A stretch of DNA of 64,000 nt from Drosophila persimilis (taxonomy: Eukaryota; Arthropoda; Insecta; Diptera; Drosophilidae), in assembly GCF_003286085.1 (NCBI RefSeq), contig NW_020825289.1, positions 7,316,001 to 7,380,000 on the forward strand, written 5' to 3'. Of this stretch, positions 23,301 to 34,149 are shown one piece after another; positions within the stretch are counted from its first letter, which is position 1; each line of letters opens with the position of its first letter. Below the pieces are notes generated by a model, which searched no databases, was not told the DNA's origin, and was given only the letters and a program-made list of their open reading frames with translations. The position numbers and the translations under genes were made by a program.

Positions 23301-24250
23301 ACACTCCACAAGCAAACCACAACAGCTCCAACATAGTCACAAAATCGTATCGTATCGTATCGCCAAACGTATTTTGGGACTCTGCTAAATTACAACATCA
23401 AAGTTTGAACAAACTGAAACGTCAACCAGCATGTTAAACAAACAAAAATAACATAAATGTCTGCGTGTTTTAAAAAGGCTGCTCTTGTACTGCTCACACA
23501 CATAGCATCGCATAGTAATACATTACATATAGAACGGATATAACCCTTAATGCGGTATATGCCAATAAAATATTTTAGGCTTAGTCAAGCAAACTATCAG
23601 TCAGTCAGTTAGTCAGTCACTACCCCCCAAGCATCATCGTTATCCAAACCAGCTGTAAGACAGAAAGTTGTCTCTTGTTTTTAAACACACATTGTTTTGT
23701 TAACCATTTGAGAAGCCATCAAATGCCTTTTATAGTTTATAATAATTGCTAATTGATTGCACACATCCTACTATATTGCATTCATTGTTTTCCGTTAGAA
23801 TCAGCTTCACATCGAGTGCATGAAATGTTTTACCATAGCGTAACCATAGGGTGTTGCGCTTAATTGGCAAAAAGAGACCAGAGAATTATTGAATGAGTAC
23901 GTTTTTGTTATACAACTATCATATATATATATCAGAACATTATATTACTTATAATGCATACACGTTTGCTGACGTCCTTGCTGTGTCAAGGACTTGCAGA
24001 ACATTAATCATATGAACAAAATGGTTTTTTTATTATTAAAATGATCCGAAAAATGATCAATAAAACTTAAGAAGCTGCCAAGCCAAAGCCGTTTGTCGTA
24101 TTTTTGGATGTCTCCCGTGAAGAACAAATTCTGTTCAATTCTGGAATGGCGGTGCATCAACAAACATACATACATACATATCTCGTAATGTACATATGTA
24201 TAGTAAATGCAGAAATGTATTTAGAAAAACTTATACATAAAACTAAACCT
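23301..24250. other. clu 3' UTR and convergent end of calypso
   Basis: Possible polyadenylation signals for clu are AATAAA at 23564-23569 and 24059-24064. The tract is AT-rich, with short direct repeats near 23600 (CAGTCAGTCAGTTAGTCAGT) and (ACAT)n at 24165-24180. Calypso ends at 24251 on the opposite strand. No other gene is visible. Confidence 0.6.
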
Positions 24251-25733
24251 CTACTTCCGTTTCCTGCACTTGTTGCGTCCTTTTCGACGTCTGCCAGGAG
24301 TTTTTCCTGGAGATTTGCCATTTTTCGAAGCGGCAGTCTGCGGCTGCTGCTGTTGCTGCTGACTCTTGGGCGTGACTCCAGCAGCAGCTCCAGCATTGGC
24401 ACCTGCACTCGAGGCGGCACTGTTTTGTTTGCTTATTCGATTGGCAGCACTTTGGCCACTAACCTTCTTCGAGGGCAACAGATGCTGGCTGACCAGCTCG
24501 CCAAGAACGCCCTGATGGGCCAGCATGGAGAGGAAGGTGCATATAAATTTGTCGTAATTATGAGTCCGACGACTGGCATCCACTTTAAACATGTGTCGGC
24601 GATCGTTCTCGTCCGCCAAATTCTGCTCATTGATGGCAATTTCTGTGTCAAGGTTCTTGAGCAATAATTGAAGATCCTTTGCAGTGAAGGCGCTTGGTTC
24701 TAGAAGTGTGGTGGGTGTGTCCGGGCGCTGCTGATCACCGTTTCCCGATTCGCCTTGCTCGTCAGCTTTCAGTAGTTTCTGCAGTGTCCCTGAGACGATC
24801 GCCTGATTGGTGCGTAGCATTTTCAATTTATGAGTTATTGCAATCCGTCTGTCGGGCACAACGGCCATCAGATTGAAGCGTATGTCCTGTTCGCCCGTAG
24901 CGATACCCAATCTTTCCGCCATCACACGACGAAACTTATCCGTCCAGTCTTCATGGTCTTCCCATCCGCCATGGTTCATGGGATACGGCTTCAAGCCGTC
25001 TAGTTCAAACAGTTGACCACTAATAGGCACAAAGCTGACAAAGTGAAAGGCTTCGCCAGTGAAACGACAGCTGGCGACACCAGCGCCAGTTCGCTCTAGG
25101 CGACGTCGGGCCTGCGGTATGGCATGCGAATTGTGTGCGCACGCCAACTCCGGGGTGTTGCCTATAGCTAATCCCTTGTTCTCCGGGCTCATGCCTTTGG
25201 TGTGGACCTTTAGGCGACTCAGCGTGTCGCCCAGCTGCAAATTATTCTCGTTGCAGTTCAACAGGACGGAAAGCAGAGCATGGGTGGCACAACTATTGGG
25301 CACAACCTGCTGGGCAAAGAAAATGCTGGATATGGCTTCTTCGTCCTTAACAAAGATCTCAGCGGTAGTTTCCACTATTTTCCGGCGTGCACGCCGCTCT
25401 TCGATCCAGCGAAAGAGAAAAATGAAACCGTAAGGGCTTTCAATCGGCTTCTGGAGGTCATACACCTCCTCCACCTGAACATCGTGACCTGAAATCGAAA
25501 GAACATTAATATGGTGGGATGAGAGTCAGCCATTACTAATTACATCCAAAGTCCTCTAGTAGCAGGGTAAAGAGGCCAGGATCGGACTCCAGTTCCAGCC
25601 AACCGTCCGCCAGTTGGGCCATCGGCATGGTGGTAGCTCCCGTCGCCGATGCCAGCAAAGAATTGTTGAAAATGCTATTTGCTGCAGTCGTACTCGCACT
25701 GGCCGTACCAGGACCGCCTGCTGCGACGTTCAT
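24251..25733 (-). CDS. calypso: Calypso, BAP1-type ubiquitin carboxyl-terminal hydrolase
   Basis: Exon 1 (25544-25733) and exon 2 (24251-25488) join in frame to 475 residues; the known fly protein is about 471. I start at [15 protein letters not shown] (25733); an in-frame upstream ATG at 25751 adds six residues. The UCH domain begins [19 protein letters not shown]. It carries the oxyanion Gln and catalytic Cys in [18 protein letters not shown], the catalytic His in [14 protein letters not shown], and Asp in [16 protein letters not shown]. The C-terminal region has the ULD-type helices ([20 protein letters not shown]), a Gln-rich stretch and a very basic tail ([14 protein letters not shown]). 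With Asx it forms the PR-DUB complex, which removes ubiquitin from histone H2A lysine 118 in Polycomb silencing. It is divergent from the KGD4-like gene. Confidence 0.96.
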
Positions 25734-26092
25734 TGTAAGAAGCCGCCCCAAAATACTTTTGCTAAAATGCTATTGATGGCGTTTACGAAACCGATTAACG
25801 GTTGAAAAGGAATTCCGAACAAATTGTTGCTATTTGCGGCAGTATTTTGTATAAAAAGTTGTTGTCTTTTTGTTTGGTTTTAGAGATGTGCCAAAATCGT
25901 ATCGAAGAGAAGAGTTATAGTTTTGCGATAGAAACCCAGTCGATAGTAAGATAGAGATGTGAACAAACAATCAATTGGAAGATCTGGCAGCCCTATTCAT
26001 CGTTCACAGTCAGCTGTTATTCACGTAACTGGAACAGCCATACTAACTTTTCTCAAACTTTTGCTAAATATACAAAATTTTCCCATAGAGAA
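25734..26092. promoter_or_regulatory. Shared promoter region of calypso and the KGD4-type gene
   Basis: The 359 bp between the divergent start codons must serve both genes. It contains CAGCTGTTATTCACGTAACT upstream of the plus-strand gene and AT-rich DNA, with TATCGAAG and TATCG elements near 25895-25940 that resemble half sites of the Drosophila DRE. I see no clear Motif 1 here. Confidence 0.5.
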
Positions 26093-26427
26093 ATGGTTCG
26101 TCCCACGGTTATTGGTTTGGCCAAGCGTGTGCCGCTCATACAGTTCCGCAAAGGAGGATTGGGTGCGGCCGTGGCCGGTGCACAGACTGCAAATAAGCAG
26201 GCAAGTTCAAAGCCAGCAGCAGGCAAAAAGGTTAACTTTTTAAGCCCATTTACTAGAAAAACAAAATGTGTTGTAGTATAAAAGCATTGGAACACACTAA
26301 TTTGCTGTTTTTCCAGCTGGCTGGAGGTCCTGCCATAGAGGATTGGGAACTGCCGGCACGCTTTGCACGCAAACCCATAGACCCACTCGAAGCGGAGTAC
26401 ATCAACAACGGCGGCATACCAAACTAA
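26093..26427 (+). CDS. KGD4/MRPS36-type small subunit of 2-oxoglutarate dehydrogenase
   Basis: Exons 26093-26230 and 26317-26427 join in phase 0 to 82 residues. The N-terminus (MVRPTVIGLAKRVPLIQFRK) is basic and resembles the family N-terminus (valine-rich, PLIxFxxR). The C-terminus ends with ARKPIDPLEAEYINNGGIPN, matching the family signature of an Arg/Lys-rich helix, then an acidic EfI and a GG pair. KGD4 proteins tether the E3 subunit (dihydrolipoamide dehydrogenase) to the E1-E2 core of the 2-oxoglutarate dehydrogenase complex in the mitochondrial matrix. They were earlier annotated as ribosomal protein MRPS36. The donor GTTAAC is weak: reading through adds VNFLSPFTRKTKCVVV and a stop. 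AATAAA is at 26467-26472. Confidence 0.8.
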
Positions 26428-26599
26428 AACTGCAACGCGGGCTCGGAGAAAATGTCTTATTTATAAAATAAACTTGTCTTGAATCACCAGATAATGTAGG
26501 AGCTGATTGAGTCAACAAAGTCACATCTTTAGAGTAAAAAAATAGTTCTCTTAAACCTACTACTAAATTCTTGAAGAAGAAAATATAGTCACAGTCATA

Positions 26600-27066
26600 T
26601 AATAAAACAATGCCTGCTCACCCGTCTGGCCCAGAACTTTGCTGAGCCAGACGAGTGCGGTCTTCTCATTCCTCAGCTGTCAAGATCCTGGTGGAGTCGA
26701 CGTATCTGCAGGACATGGAATTGAGCGATGTGATCTTCGCCAAGTCTGAAAGATGCCTTCAGCAATCTTCAACTATGCCAACAAAATGGCCAAGACTTCG
26801 GCTCTGAGGGGCTGCTTTGGCATTACAGCGGCTTCTGGTAGTAGATAATTAGACTGCGCCCATCGACAATATCCTTGTTAGACTTTATGCAGTAATTTTA
26901 TATCGACAAATTCGCGGTCTTGCTCTGATTTTCTTGCCACCATGTCTAGCTCACACACCTTGCAAGTTTTATGCTTTTCATAACACGCTTTAAGACGCGT
27001 TATGGACTCACCCTCTTGTCCAATGCACCAAGGTAGAAATCGTGTAGAATTGCTATTTAAAGCCAT
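26600..27066. other. Possible gene relic
   Basis: On the plus strand, 26670-26850 shows protein-like fragments in changing frames, such as KILVESTYLQDMELSDVIFA and NYANKMAKTSALRGCFGITA, with no start or splice structure. On the minus strand, 26878-27066 has a 62-codon frame starting MALNSNSTRFLPWCIGQEGE with a CKVCELD motif. I recognise neither. This may be a decayed duplicate of a gene located elsewhere. Confidence 0.3.
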
Positions 27067-27249
27067 ATCCTAGGCCACAGCGAATAGAAAAGCATCGAAT
27101 TACTGATCGTTTGCCTTAAAAATCTATGCCAAAAAGTAGATAACGGCGCTAAGACTGTCGCCTTCATAAACTTTACCTTTTGGCAATTACATACAAATGT
27201 AGTTAATATGAAGAAAATGTGTAGTTAGCGTATAGTTACCATGCAAAGA

Positions 27250-27560
27250 AATTAATTAAGTGGACATTTTTGTTAAGCCGCTTTTGTTTAGACCATATTT
27301 TACAAACAAACCAATAAAGATGAGAACTTCCAAATGACCAGTCTTGTAGGAAATTTATTTAATAATCGAATAAATTTATGAGTTTAGAGCTGAGGGTCCT
27401 AATTATCTAGTAATATTCAACCGAATATCAAAAACGGCGAATATGATGGAGTTTGAATCCAAATATAAGTCAGTATATTTACAGTATATTTCGAAATTTG
27501 TGACGCATATTTCTGAGGGTCAGACCATAGACAAGATCGACAAGTCCGCGGTCACACTGC
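27250..27560 (+). repeat. R1-type repeat copy with promoter end
   Basis: It aligns with 11120-11422 along nearly its full length: ACCATATTTTACAAACAAAC, AATAAAGATGAGAACTTC, CAGTCTTGTAGGAAATTTAT, TCTAGTAATATTCAACCGAA, CAGTATATTTACAGTATATT, CTGAGGGTCAGACC and finally CGGTCACACTG. It sits just upstream of the transcript containing the short ORF and the lipoyltransferase. Confidence 0.7.
27549..27559 (+). promoter_or_regulatory. Motif 1 core promoter site of the smORF/lipoyltransferase transcript
   Basis: CGGTCACACTG is a perfect Motif 1 site in the sense orientation at the end of the repeat. No other promoter element is evident before the lipoyltransferase ATG at 28300, so the 27815-28009 ORF is probably on the same RNA. 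Confidence 0.6.
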
Positions 27561-27814
27561 ATTAGCTTTTTCCCGTGAAGAAGACGTTGCCGCGCCAGCC
27601 AATTGTTTGTTTTGCCCCCCGCTCATTTTCCCCCGCCCCGCGTGCCGTTGACCGTCGCGAACAAAGAGTGGAAAATTTCCAATTCAGCAGAAAAATCCTT
27701 TGTTGTTTCGAAGTATCTAGTGGAAGGAAAACCGAAAGAACTTCTGCGATTGCCAAGAAAAGAACGTCTTTTCTGGCCCCAAATTCTGATTGTTTCGGAT
27801 TTGATTTTTTTTGG

Positions 27815-28009
27815 ATGGGTGTGAAGCGTAGTATGCAAGAGAACTGCTGCAACAAGGACTGCCTGGGTCTCCGAAAGCGTGTCTGTGGTCTCCATCAAAC
27901 CTTCAAGTGGCTGCACCAGACCCCCGCTCTGCACGAGTACCTGATCTCCGCCAGTTCGGTTGCTGCAAACACAGGCAAGGCGAGCGAGCCCAGAGCAACA
28001 ACAGTCTAA
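27815..28009 (+). CDS. Candidate 64-residue small ORF upstream of the lipoyltransferase gene
   Basis: The frame starts MGVKRSMQENCCNKDCLGLR (a second ATG is at 27833) and ends GKASEPRATTV. From the second ATG onward codon choice is typical of translated Drosophila genes: mostly C or G in third position (AAC TGC TGC AAC AAG GAC TGC CTG, ACC TTC AAG TGG CTG CAC CAG). The 5' extension of the same open frame (27575-27814) is AT-rich and not gene-like, which supports the start. It has a Cys cluster (CCNKDC and a later C) and a helix-like segment HQTFKWLHQTPALHEYLI. The spacing to the lipoyltransferase ATG is 290 bp, without an evident promoter between them, suggesting a dicistronic mRNA. No family recognised. 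Confidence 0.6.
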   Translation: MGVKRSMQENCCNKDCLGLRKRVCGLHQTFKWLHQTPALHEYLISASSVAANTGKASEPRATTV

Positions 28010-28299
28010 AGTCCACCTAAGACCAAAGCAATCAACCAAACGAATATAAACCGACTATATTAGCTAAAGTAGATAGTAAATTCAATCAAAATTCAACCTA
28101 ACCGCACAAAGAAAAACAGAAACAACAACAGAACAACAAAAATAGAAAATACAATTAAACCGCTACGAGCTTTTGCCGACATCTTTGACCTTGTTTTGGT
28201 TACAAGTGCACTTCGCTGCTTGCAACCCGCTCGTCACCCTGCTTGGCAACCGAAGCAGTTTTCAACTTCCTCGTGAAAACAGCCCGAAAGCCAGCCACA

Positions 28300-29712
28300 A
28301 TGAGCTTGCTCTTGCGTCGCAATTCGAGCCAGCTGCGTCTGCTGTTGGCATCTGGAACCAAAATCACGCGCCTCGCCTCGACTGATAGCAGCAATGTAGG
28401 TGAACCGTCGTCTGCCCCAGCAGTCCCCACCACAGCTGTGAAGAAGAGCAAGCAGCGCCAAGCCCCACCAGCTGTGCCCGATGCCGAGATAAAGAAATCG
28501 GTCTTCATCTCACAGTCGAATGACATTTTCACCAACCTGGCCCTGGAGGACTGGCTGTACAAGAACTTTGACTTTGGCCACCATCACGTCCTACTGCTGT
28601 GGGCCAACGATCCGTGTGTGGTCATTGGCCGTCACCAGAATCCGTTTACCGAAGCGAACGTATCCAAGCTAGTGGAGCGTGGCATCACCCTGGCCCGTCG
28701 CAACAGCGGGGGCGGTGCTGTTTACCACGATCGTGGCAATCTCAATTGCACCTTCTTCACTCCCAGAGAGCGGTATGATCGCAAGTACAATTTGAATATC
28801 GTAACAAGAGCGTTGTTCCGCGAGTGGGCCATCAAGGCGGAGATCAATGAGCGTGACGACATCGTGATAAGGAACAAGAAGGTAAGAAGGGGGAAGCTGA
28901 GCTTCTTATCAGCCACTGATCCCTAGTTGACCTTGCACTGACGTCAGCACATCACCTCTACGTACGGCTGTACCCGTATATTGATACCCGTATATATTAA
29001 TACTCTTTTGCCCGCCTACAGATTTCTGGAACAGCCGCCAAGCTGGGACGCCCAAACTCCTATCACCACTGCACCATTCTGGCCAGCGCCAACAAGCTGC
29101 ATCTGGGGGAATCTCTGGTCAAGGAGCCAGCCAACTACATAAGTCGTGCCACAGCCTCAGTGCCTTCTCCCATACGCAATCTGGTGGATGTGAATCCCAA
29201 TGTGAATGTCTCGCAGCTGCTCTCCGCGGTCGGATACGAATATCTTAGGACGGTGGCCACAACTTTGGAGGATGGCGGAAGCGTACAGACAATGCAGCAA
29301 CGCGGCTTCCAGCTGATCAATCCCACAGAGAAATGGTTCCCTGGCATCGAAGAGCTTCGGTCCAACTACAGCTCTTGGGATTGGGTCATTGGAAAGACAC
29401 CGAAGTTCACCGTCGAAAAGGAACTCGAACTGAAGGGCGACGAACAGGGCATGAAGCTCAAGCTGACCGTAGAAGTGGAGGCCGTGAGTGCAATACTTTG
29501 TTAAGCTATATCCCCTCCTTTAATTGTACTCTTCCGCCCAGGGCTTGATGAAAGAAATCGGCATTAAGCTGCCGCACAGCGAGGAGACTGTCCCCGTGGT
29601 TACTCCCCTCCAGGGCAAGGCCTACAACGAGCAGAACTTGACTGGCATAATGGGCGCCCTGAAGCTCGTGACTGCATTGAATGTCCAGCAGGCAATGAAC
29701 GGCTCCGGATGA
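28300..29712 (+). CDS. Mitochondrial lipoyltransferase (LIPT1-type)
   Basis: Exons 28300-28881, 29022-29483 and 29542-29712 join in frame to 404 residues. The start at 28300 (CCACAATG) gives a basic, Ser/Leu-rich N-terminus, MSLLLRRNSSQLRLLLASGT, fitting a mitochondrial presequence. The BPL/LPL catalytic domain shows LWANDPCVVIGRHQNPFTEA, the lipoate/adenylate-binding segment RRNSGGGAVYHDRGNLNCTF and KISGTAAKLGR with the conserved lysine. The C-terminal accessory domain runs to FTVEKELELKGDEQG and beyond. The enzyme transfers lipoyl groups to the E2 subunits of 2-oxoacid dehydrogenases in the matrix. The KGD4-type gene just upstream belongs to one of the target complexes. AATAAA is at 29887-29892. 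As I recall the orthologue is CG8446. Confidence 0.93.
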
Positions 29713-29995
29713 TTGAAGCTTTCTTAGCGAAACAAAAAACAAACAAACCATTACTTAGTCCAACTAATCCGCCTAACATAGATGTAGTATATCCACGAAA
29801 CCATATTACTAACCTAGTTTACAACTAATATACAAACCCTAAAACAACTAACTTTTGTTATCCACGTTTTGTATACAAAGAACTGCAATAAATTGTTTCT
29901 ATATAAATGTTTAGAAACCGCAGCAAGAACAAGCACCAGGGAGGACACTGTCAACCGATAATTTAATTGCTACAAACAGCAACACATATAAATAC

Positions 29996-30588
29996 CTAAA
30001 AGCCCGTGTCCGTGTAATCAAAGGTGTGGACATCTTTCTCGAAGCGTATCATGCGCTCATGGTACTGGCCAAAGAAGAAGCCTTCCGTTTGATACAGCAT
30101 GTACATGCGATATTCCGCCTCACTCATGAATCTTTGCTCATACGAATCTCTACAGTATTTGGGAAAATCATCCATAAATTTATATGATCCGCTAACGTCA
30201 TAGTCGCAGGGCAGGTGCGCCTGATCGAACGTGAATGTATATTTCGGCAGATCTGTCCTGGCTCGCTTAATTCGCTTAATGCTGACGACGGGGGCCGGAG
30301 CAGTAGCAGAACGGGCATCGGATGAAGATGGAGGCCTTCTGCTGGTGGAGTTTGTCTTCTGGTCGAGTGCATTGTGGGTGGAGTTCCTGGAAGAGTTTTT
30401 GCCTGCGATCTCCTGGTAGTTTGGAACAATGGAGATACTCTTGGCATCGCTGCATGGCAATTGAAACTGCATTTTCAAAATGAGATGAGCTGAGATGACG
30501 ATTGTTTGGCAGAATCTCTTACCAATAGGAATAGGTGTGCAATTAGCATCAACGATATTAAATGCAATATTATCTTCATATTATTCAT
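29996..30588 (-). CDS. Small secreted protein, two exons, unrecognised
   Basis: The main frame seems to lack a good ATG and signal, but a short upstream exon (30523-30588, MNNMKIILHLISLMLIAHLF) ends in TTG|GTAAGA. It joins an acceptor ATGCAG at 30467 in phase 0, giving 178 residues with a strong signal peptide. The alternative is the ATG at 30472 (MQFQLPCSDAK) without a signal. The mature part has a Ser/Thr/Asn-rich segment with potential N-glycosylation sites (NSS, NST), a basic patch SIKRIKRARTD that could be a processing site, and a conserved-looking C-terminal half with two cysteines (LPCDYDVSGSYKFMDDFPKY and CRDSYEQRFM) and many aromatics (YRMYMLYQTEGFFFGQYHER). It lies between two convergently placed genes. 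No family recognised. Confidence 0.7.
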
Positions 30589-30975
30589 TGAACAAACAAC
30601 CATGTGGTTCGTGGAGTGTGAGTGAATAAATAGTGGCAACAATATCAGTGCCAACCAAATAATGATTTGTAAATGTTAATATAAAAATTAATTTTATAAA
30701 TCTTTTAAGGCACTTTCAATTGACACATTTTTTGTACGATTATTACAGATTATACATACATGCATATACATAAATCGGGACTCGCGAAATACTCTTTGTG
30801 CAGGGGAAACGAAAAGAAGGGGATAACAATCGCAGTTTGCGAGCCCCATTAGATAAATCATAATACTCCAATAAATATGAGAGTAAAGGACCAAACACAA
30901 AAGATAAAAGCATTAAAAAATTGCACTTTAAAACAGAAGGACGAAGGTGGAGTCCACTCAGGGAGGGGAGCCGAG
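30589..30975. other. shark 3' UTR region
   Basis: 387 bp between the shark stop (30976) and the start of the secreted-protein gene, which runs in the same direction. It is AT-rich with (ATAC)-like runs at 30750-30775. I see no gene in it. Confidence 0.5.
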
Positions 30976-33900
30976 CTATATATGAACGGTTTGCACCAAA
31001 TCGGGCAGGTTTTGGTAGTCGGGATCGCGGGTGAAGAACTCCATTAGATAGGCAAAGGTTGGTCGGTCCTTGGGATGCTCCTTCCAGCAGCTTAGCATTG
31101 CTGCATAGATATAGGCAGGGCAGAGATCGGGCTGGGGCAAACGCTCTCCACTGTCCACCAGCTTGATGGCATCCACATTGGAGATCTCGCCATAGGGAGG
31201 TGCTCCCAAAGCAAACATCTCCCAGATGGTCACGCCGAACGACCACACGTCACTGGCATGCGAGAAGACGCCCAGATTGAAGCTCTCCGGGGCGTACCAA
31301 CGTATCGGCCACCGACCACCCTGTGTGAACTGGTACTCAGTGCTGCCGGGCCTCAGGGAGCGCGACATTCCAAAGTCACTGATCTTCGCCTGCTGGCGAG
31401 CGGTCAGGAGAATATTCCTGGCAGCAAGATCACGGTGTACAAAATGCTGAGATTCCAGATAATGCATGCCTGGAAAGAGAGTTAAACTGAGAACTGTCCT
31501 ACGACCTTGTCGAGACTTTGCACATACCGCAAGCAATCTGAGATGCCCACAGCTTCAGCTCTGTGTTGGCCGTGATCTCTGCGCTGTGATCGAGTATGTA
31601 CTGGAGCATGGAGCCCAGGGGAGCCAGCTCCTGAACCATCATCAGCGTATCCCCCTTCGATATGCCAATGAGACGCACAATACAGTTGTGCTCCAGGCGC
31701 ATCATCACAGAGGCTTCGCGCAGAAACTCCTGCTTGTTGCTGTGCTCATCGCACAGCATTTTGATGGCCACCTCCTGGCGGGACGACTCCATGGAACCGC
31801 CGCCCTCACTGCTTTTCTTCACTAGCCAGCCCCGGTGCACAGAGCCGAACTCCCCGTGGCCGATTTCATTCTCCACCAGTAGATTCTCTTTGTCGATGAA
31901 AAATCTCAGCTTTGCCGCCTCCAAAGCGGCTGAAGTGGGCGTGGTTGGAGTTTCGCTGCACTTCCGTTGCAGGTAGCCAGCCATTTCGCTCTCAGTGGAG
32001 CCGGTAGAGATGAGGGAATTAAGGCGCGTCGCCGCCGGTGGCAGAGTCTTGATCGGTTGATCAAACATACAGACCACATCAACGGTATGCTGATACCCAG
32101 TGACGTTCCACTGGCCGGCACGCTCCCGCTCAATGGCCACATCGCTCTTGGTGAAATACTCAACTTCTGCTTCAGTCTTTTGGGCAATTGGAGGCAAGTC
32201 AATCTCGATTGGCGTATTGTTCCTGGGGACATTGTACAGCTCTCCGTCGGCTGCTGCTCCTGTTCCATCTGCATCCACATTGAAGTTGGAAAACTCCGTC
32301 GAGAACGATAGACTTTTGAGCATTGGAGCAGCTGCCTGGAGTTCCTGCTCCCGCTCCGTCTTGGCCAGCGATCCGCTTACACTGCTCTCGGACTCGGATC
32401 GTTTGTTCTTGGATTTGCTCTTGCGCAGGCTGTTCATGTCGAACAGAGCCTTTCTGGGGTTCGTCAGGCGCAGAGTGTTGAACACGAAGCTGCTGTTCTC
32501 CTTTTGCTTCTTCTTCGTGATGGACAAGGCGGGGACATGCTGATTGGTCGAAGGAGAAGGCGGCGTCACTGGTGGCGTCGTCCTGTGCTTCACGGCAGAA
32601 CGTGGTATGGTGGCAAATGAGGGAACCTCCGGCTTCGGCTTGGGCGGCACGGCATACTTAAGGCTAACCGGCAGGCCATACGAGAAGCGCATGAAGTTGG
32701 CTATCAGATGCTCCAGGCTGGGCCAGTAGGGACCGTCATCGATGAACACGAATTTCTGCTGGAAGGCAGTGTTTGGGTTTGGAATTTTGTTAAATAAATT
32801 GCTGGATATCATCACTCACCTCATCAGACTGCACTTTGACACCGTTCGTGTAGAGATAAGCCTGCGATATGCGAAAGTTTTTCACCACCTGATCACTGAG
32901 AAGGGTCAATACCAAACCAGACGCCGCCGGGGACTCGGAATAGCGCACAAGGAAACAGCCAGAGGTGTCGACACCGGGCTGCTTGGCCAACAGTTCCTTG
33001 GCATATTGCGTAAGTGTGGCCACGGCCTCATCTCTCGTCTGCGTTCCATGATACCACTGCTCTCTGGTGGTGCTTGCCGGCGGCAGCTTGTAGTTGAGCA
33101 GAAATTGCTCGACGGTTGATTGTCCCGCTTCTTTGGCCAGATCGAAGGGAAACTCGCCAGAGCTGGTGCGCGGCAGCAGGGGAGCTTCGGCCAGCAACAG
33201 TTCCCGGACACCCTCCAGATTGCCGTGCTTGGCTGCCTCGTGCAGCGGTACGAATCCATTCTCTAAGTTTCTGCCCTGGACATTGGCCTGGGCAGAGATC
33301 AGGGTGCGTATGAAACTGGCCGGCTTGTTCCGAGCAGCATACTGTGTGGGATAGAAGCAAGTATTAGCAGGCAAATAACCTCAATATCAATACCAAGTTC
33401 AAACACTCACATGCAACGGCTGGCATCCGAAGGAGTCTGAGCTATTGACCTGTACTTTCGCGTCCAGCAACAGTTTCAGGATGTCCTCATCACAGTGCAG
33501 CGCAGCCAGATGGAGGGCCGTCTGTCCATGCTGATTCTTGGCATCGAAGTTGCGGTAGCCACACTTGAGCAGCTCAAAGACCACTTTGCTCTCGTTCTTG
33601 CTGGTGGCACGGTGCAGTAGATTGGTCATGCCATGCCTGCGTGTGTTGTGCGGCGGCGGATCACGAATCAGCGGAACCGTCAGCTTCGTGGGCAGACCAT
33701 TCGCCCCCTGCTGATAGTAGTCCACCAAAGTCTCCAGCCCGTGGAGTATCTTTGTCTGCATCTCATCGTCGATGGAGAAGAAGGCATCCTCCCCATGGCG
33801 TCGCACCTGATAATGGCATACCTCCTCCTGGCAGAGTATGCTCAGCACAAAATCGCCAGCTGCTGTGCTGCTCTCCCTCACCAGAAATGTACCATCCTCG

Positions 33901-34094
33901 TAACCTGCCGTGGGTGGGGGACAATCAATTGAAATTACCATTCATTAGGCTTCATTCACCACGCCCACGTCCCTCTTTTCGGACTCTGAAACACACAAAT
34001 TTTTCTGTCTCTACTTGCCTTGCCTCAACAGATCGTCAGCTGCCTCGCGAGATAAATTTGCGTGAAACCATTTCATGTGATCATCGCGACTCAT
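30976..34094 (-). CDS. shark: Shark, SH2-ankyrin-SH2 non-receptor tyrosine kinase
   Basis: Five exons (34019-34094, 33411-33904, 32820-33341, 31528-32758, 30976-31469) join in frame to 938 residues, nearly the known length of 939. The first SH2 starts [15 protein letters not shown] and has GTFLVRESS. Ankyrin repeats follow ([40 protein letters not shown]), then a second SH2 ([25 protein letters not shown]), a Ser/Pro/Lys-rich linker and the kinase: [40 protein letters not shown]. Shark acts downstream of Draper in glial and phagocyte clearance of debris through the Draper ITAM, and in dorsal closure. The first intron uses a GC donor (CAAG|GCAAGT); the phase allows no GT alternative nearby. 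Exon 4 has a NAGNAG acceptor (CCAGCAG). Confidence 0.96.
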
Positions 34095-34149
34095 TGTATG
34101 GCCATCTAATTGGTATCCTTTTTTAGATTAAACAGATTAGAAAATCTGT

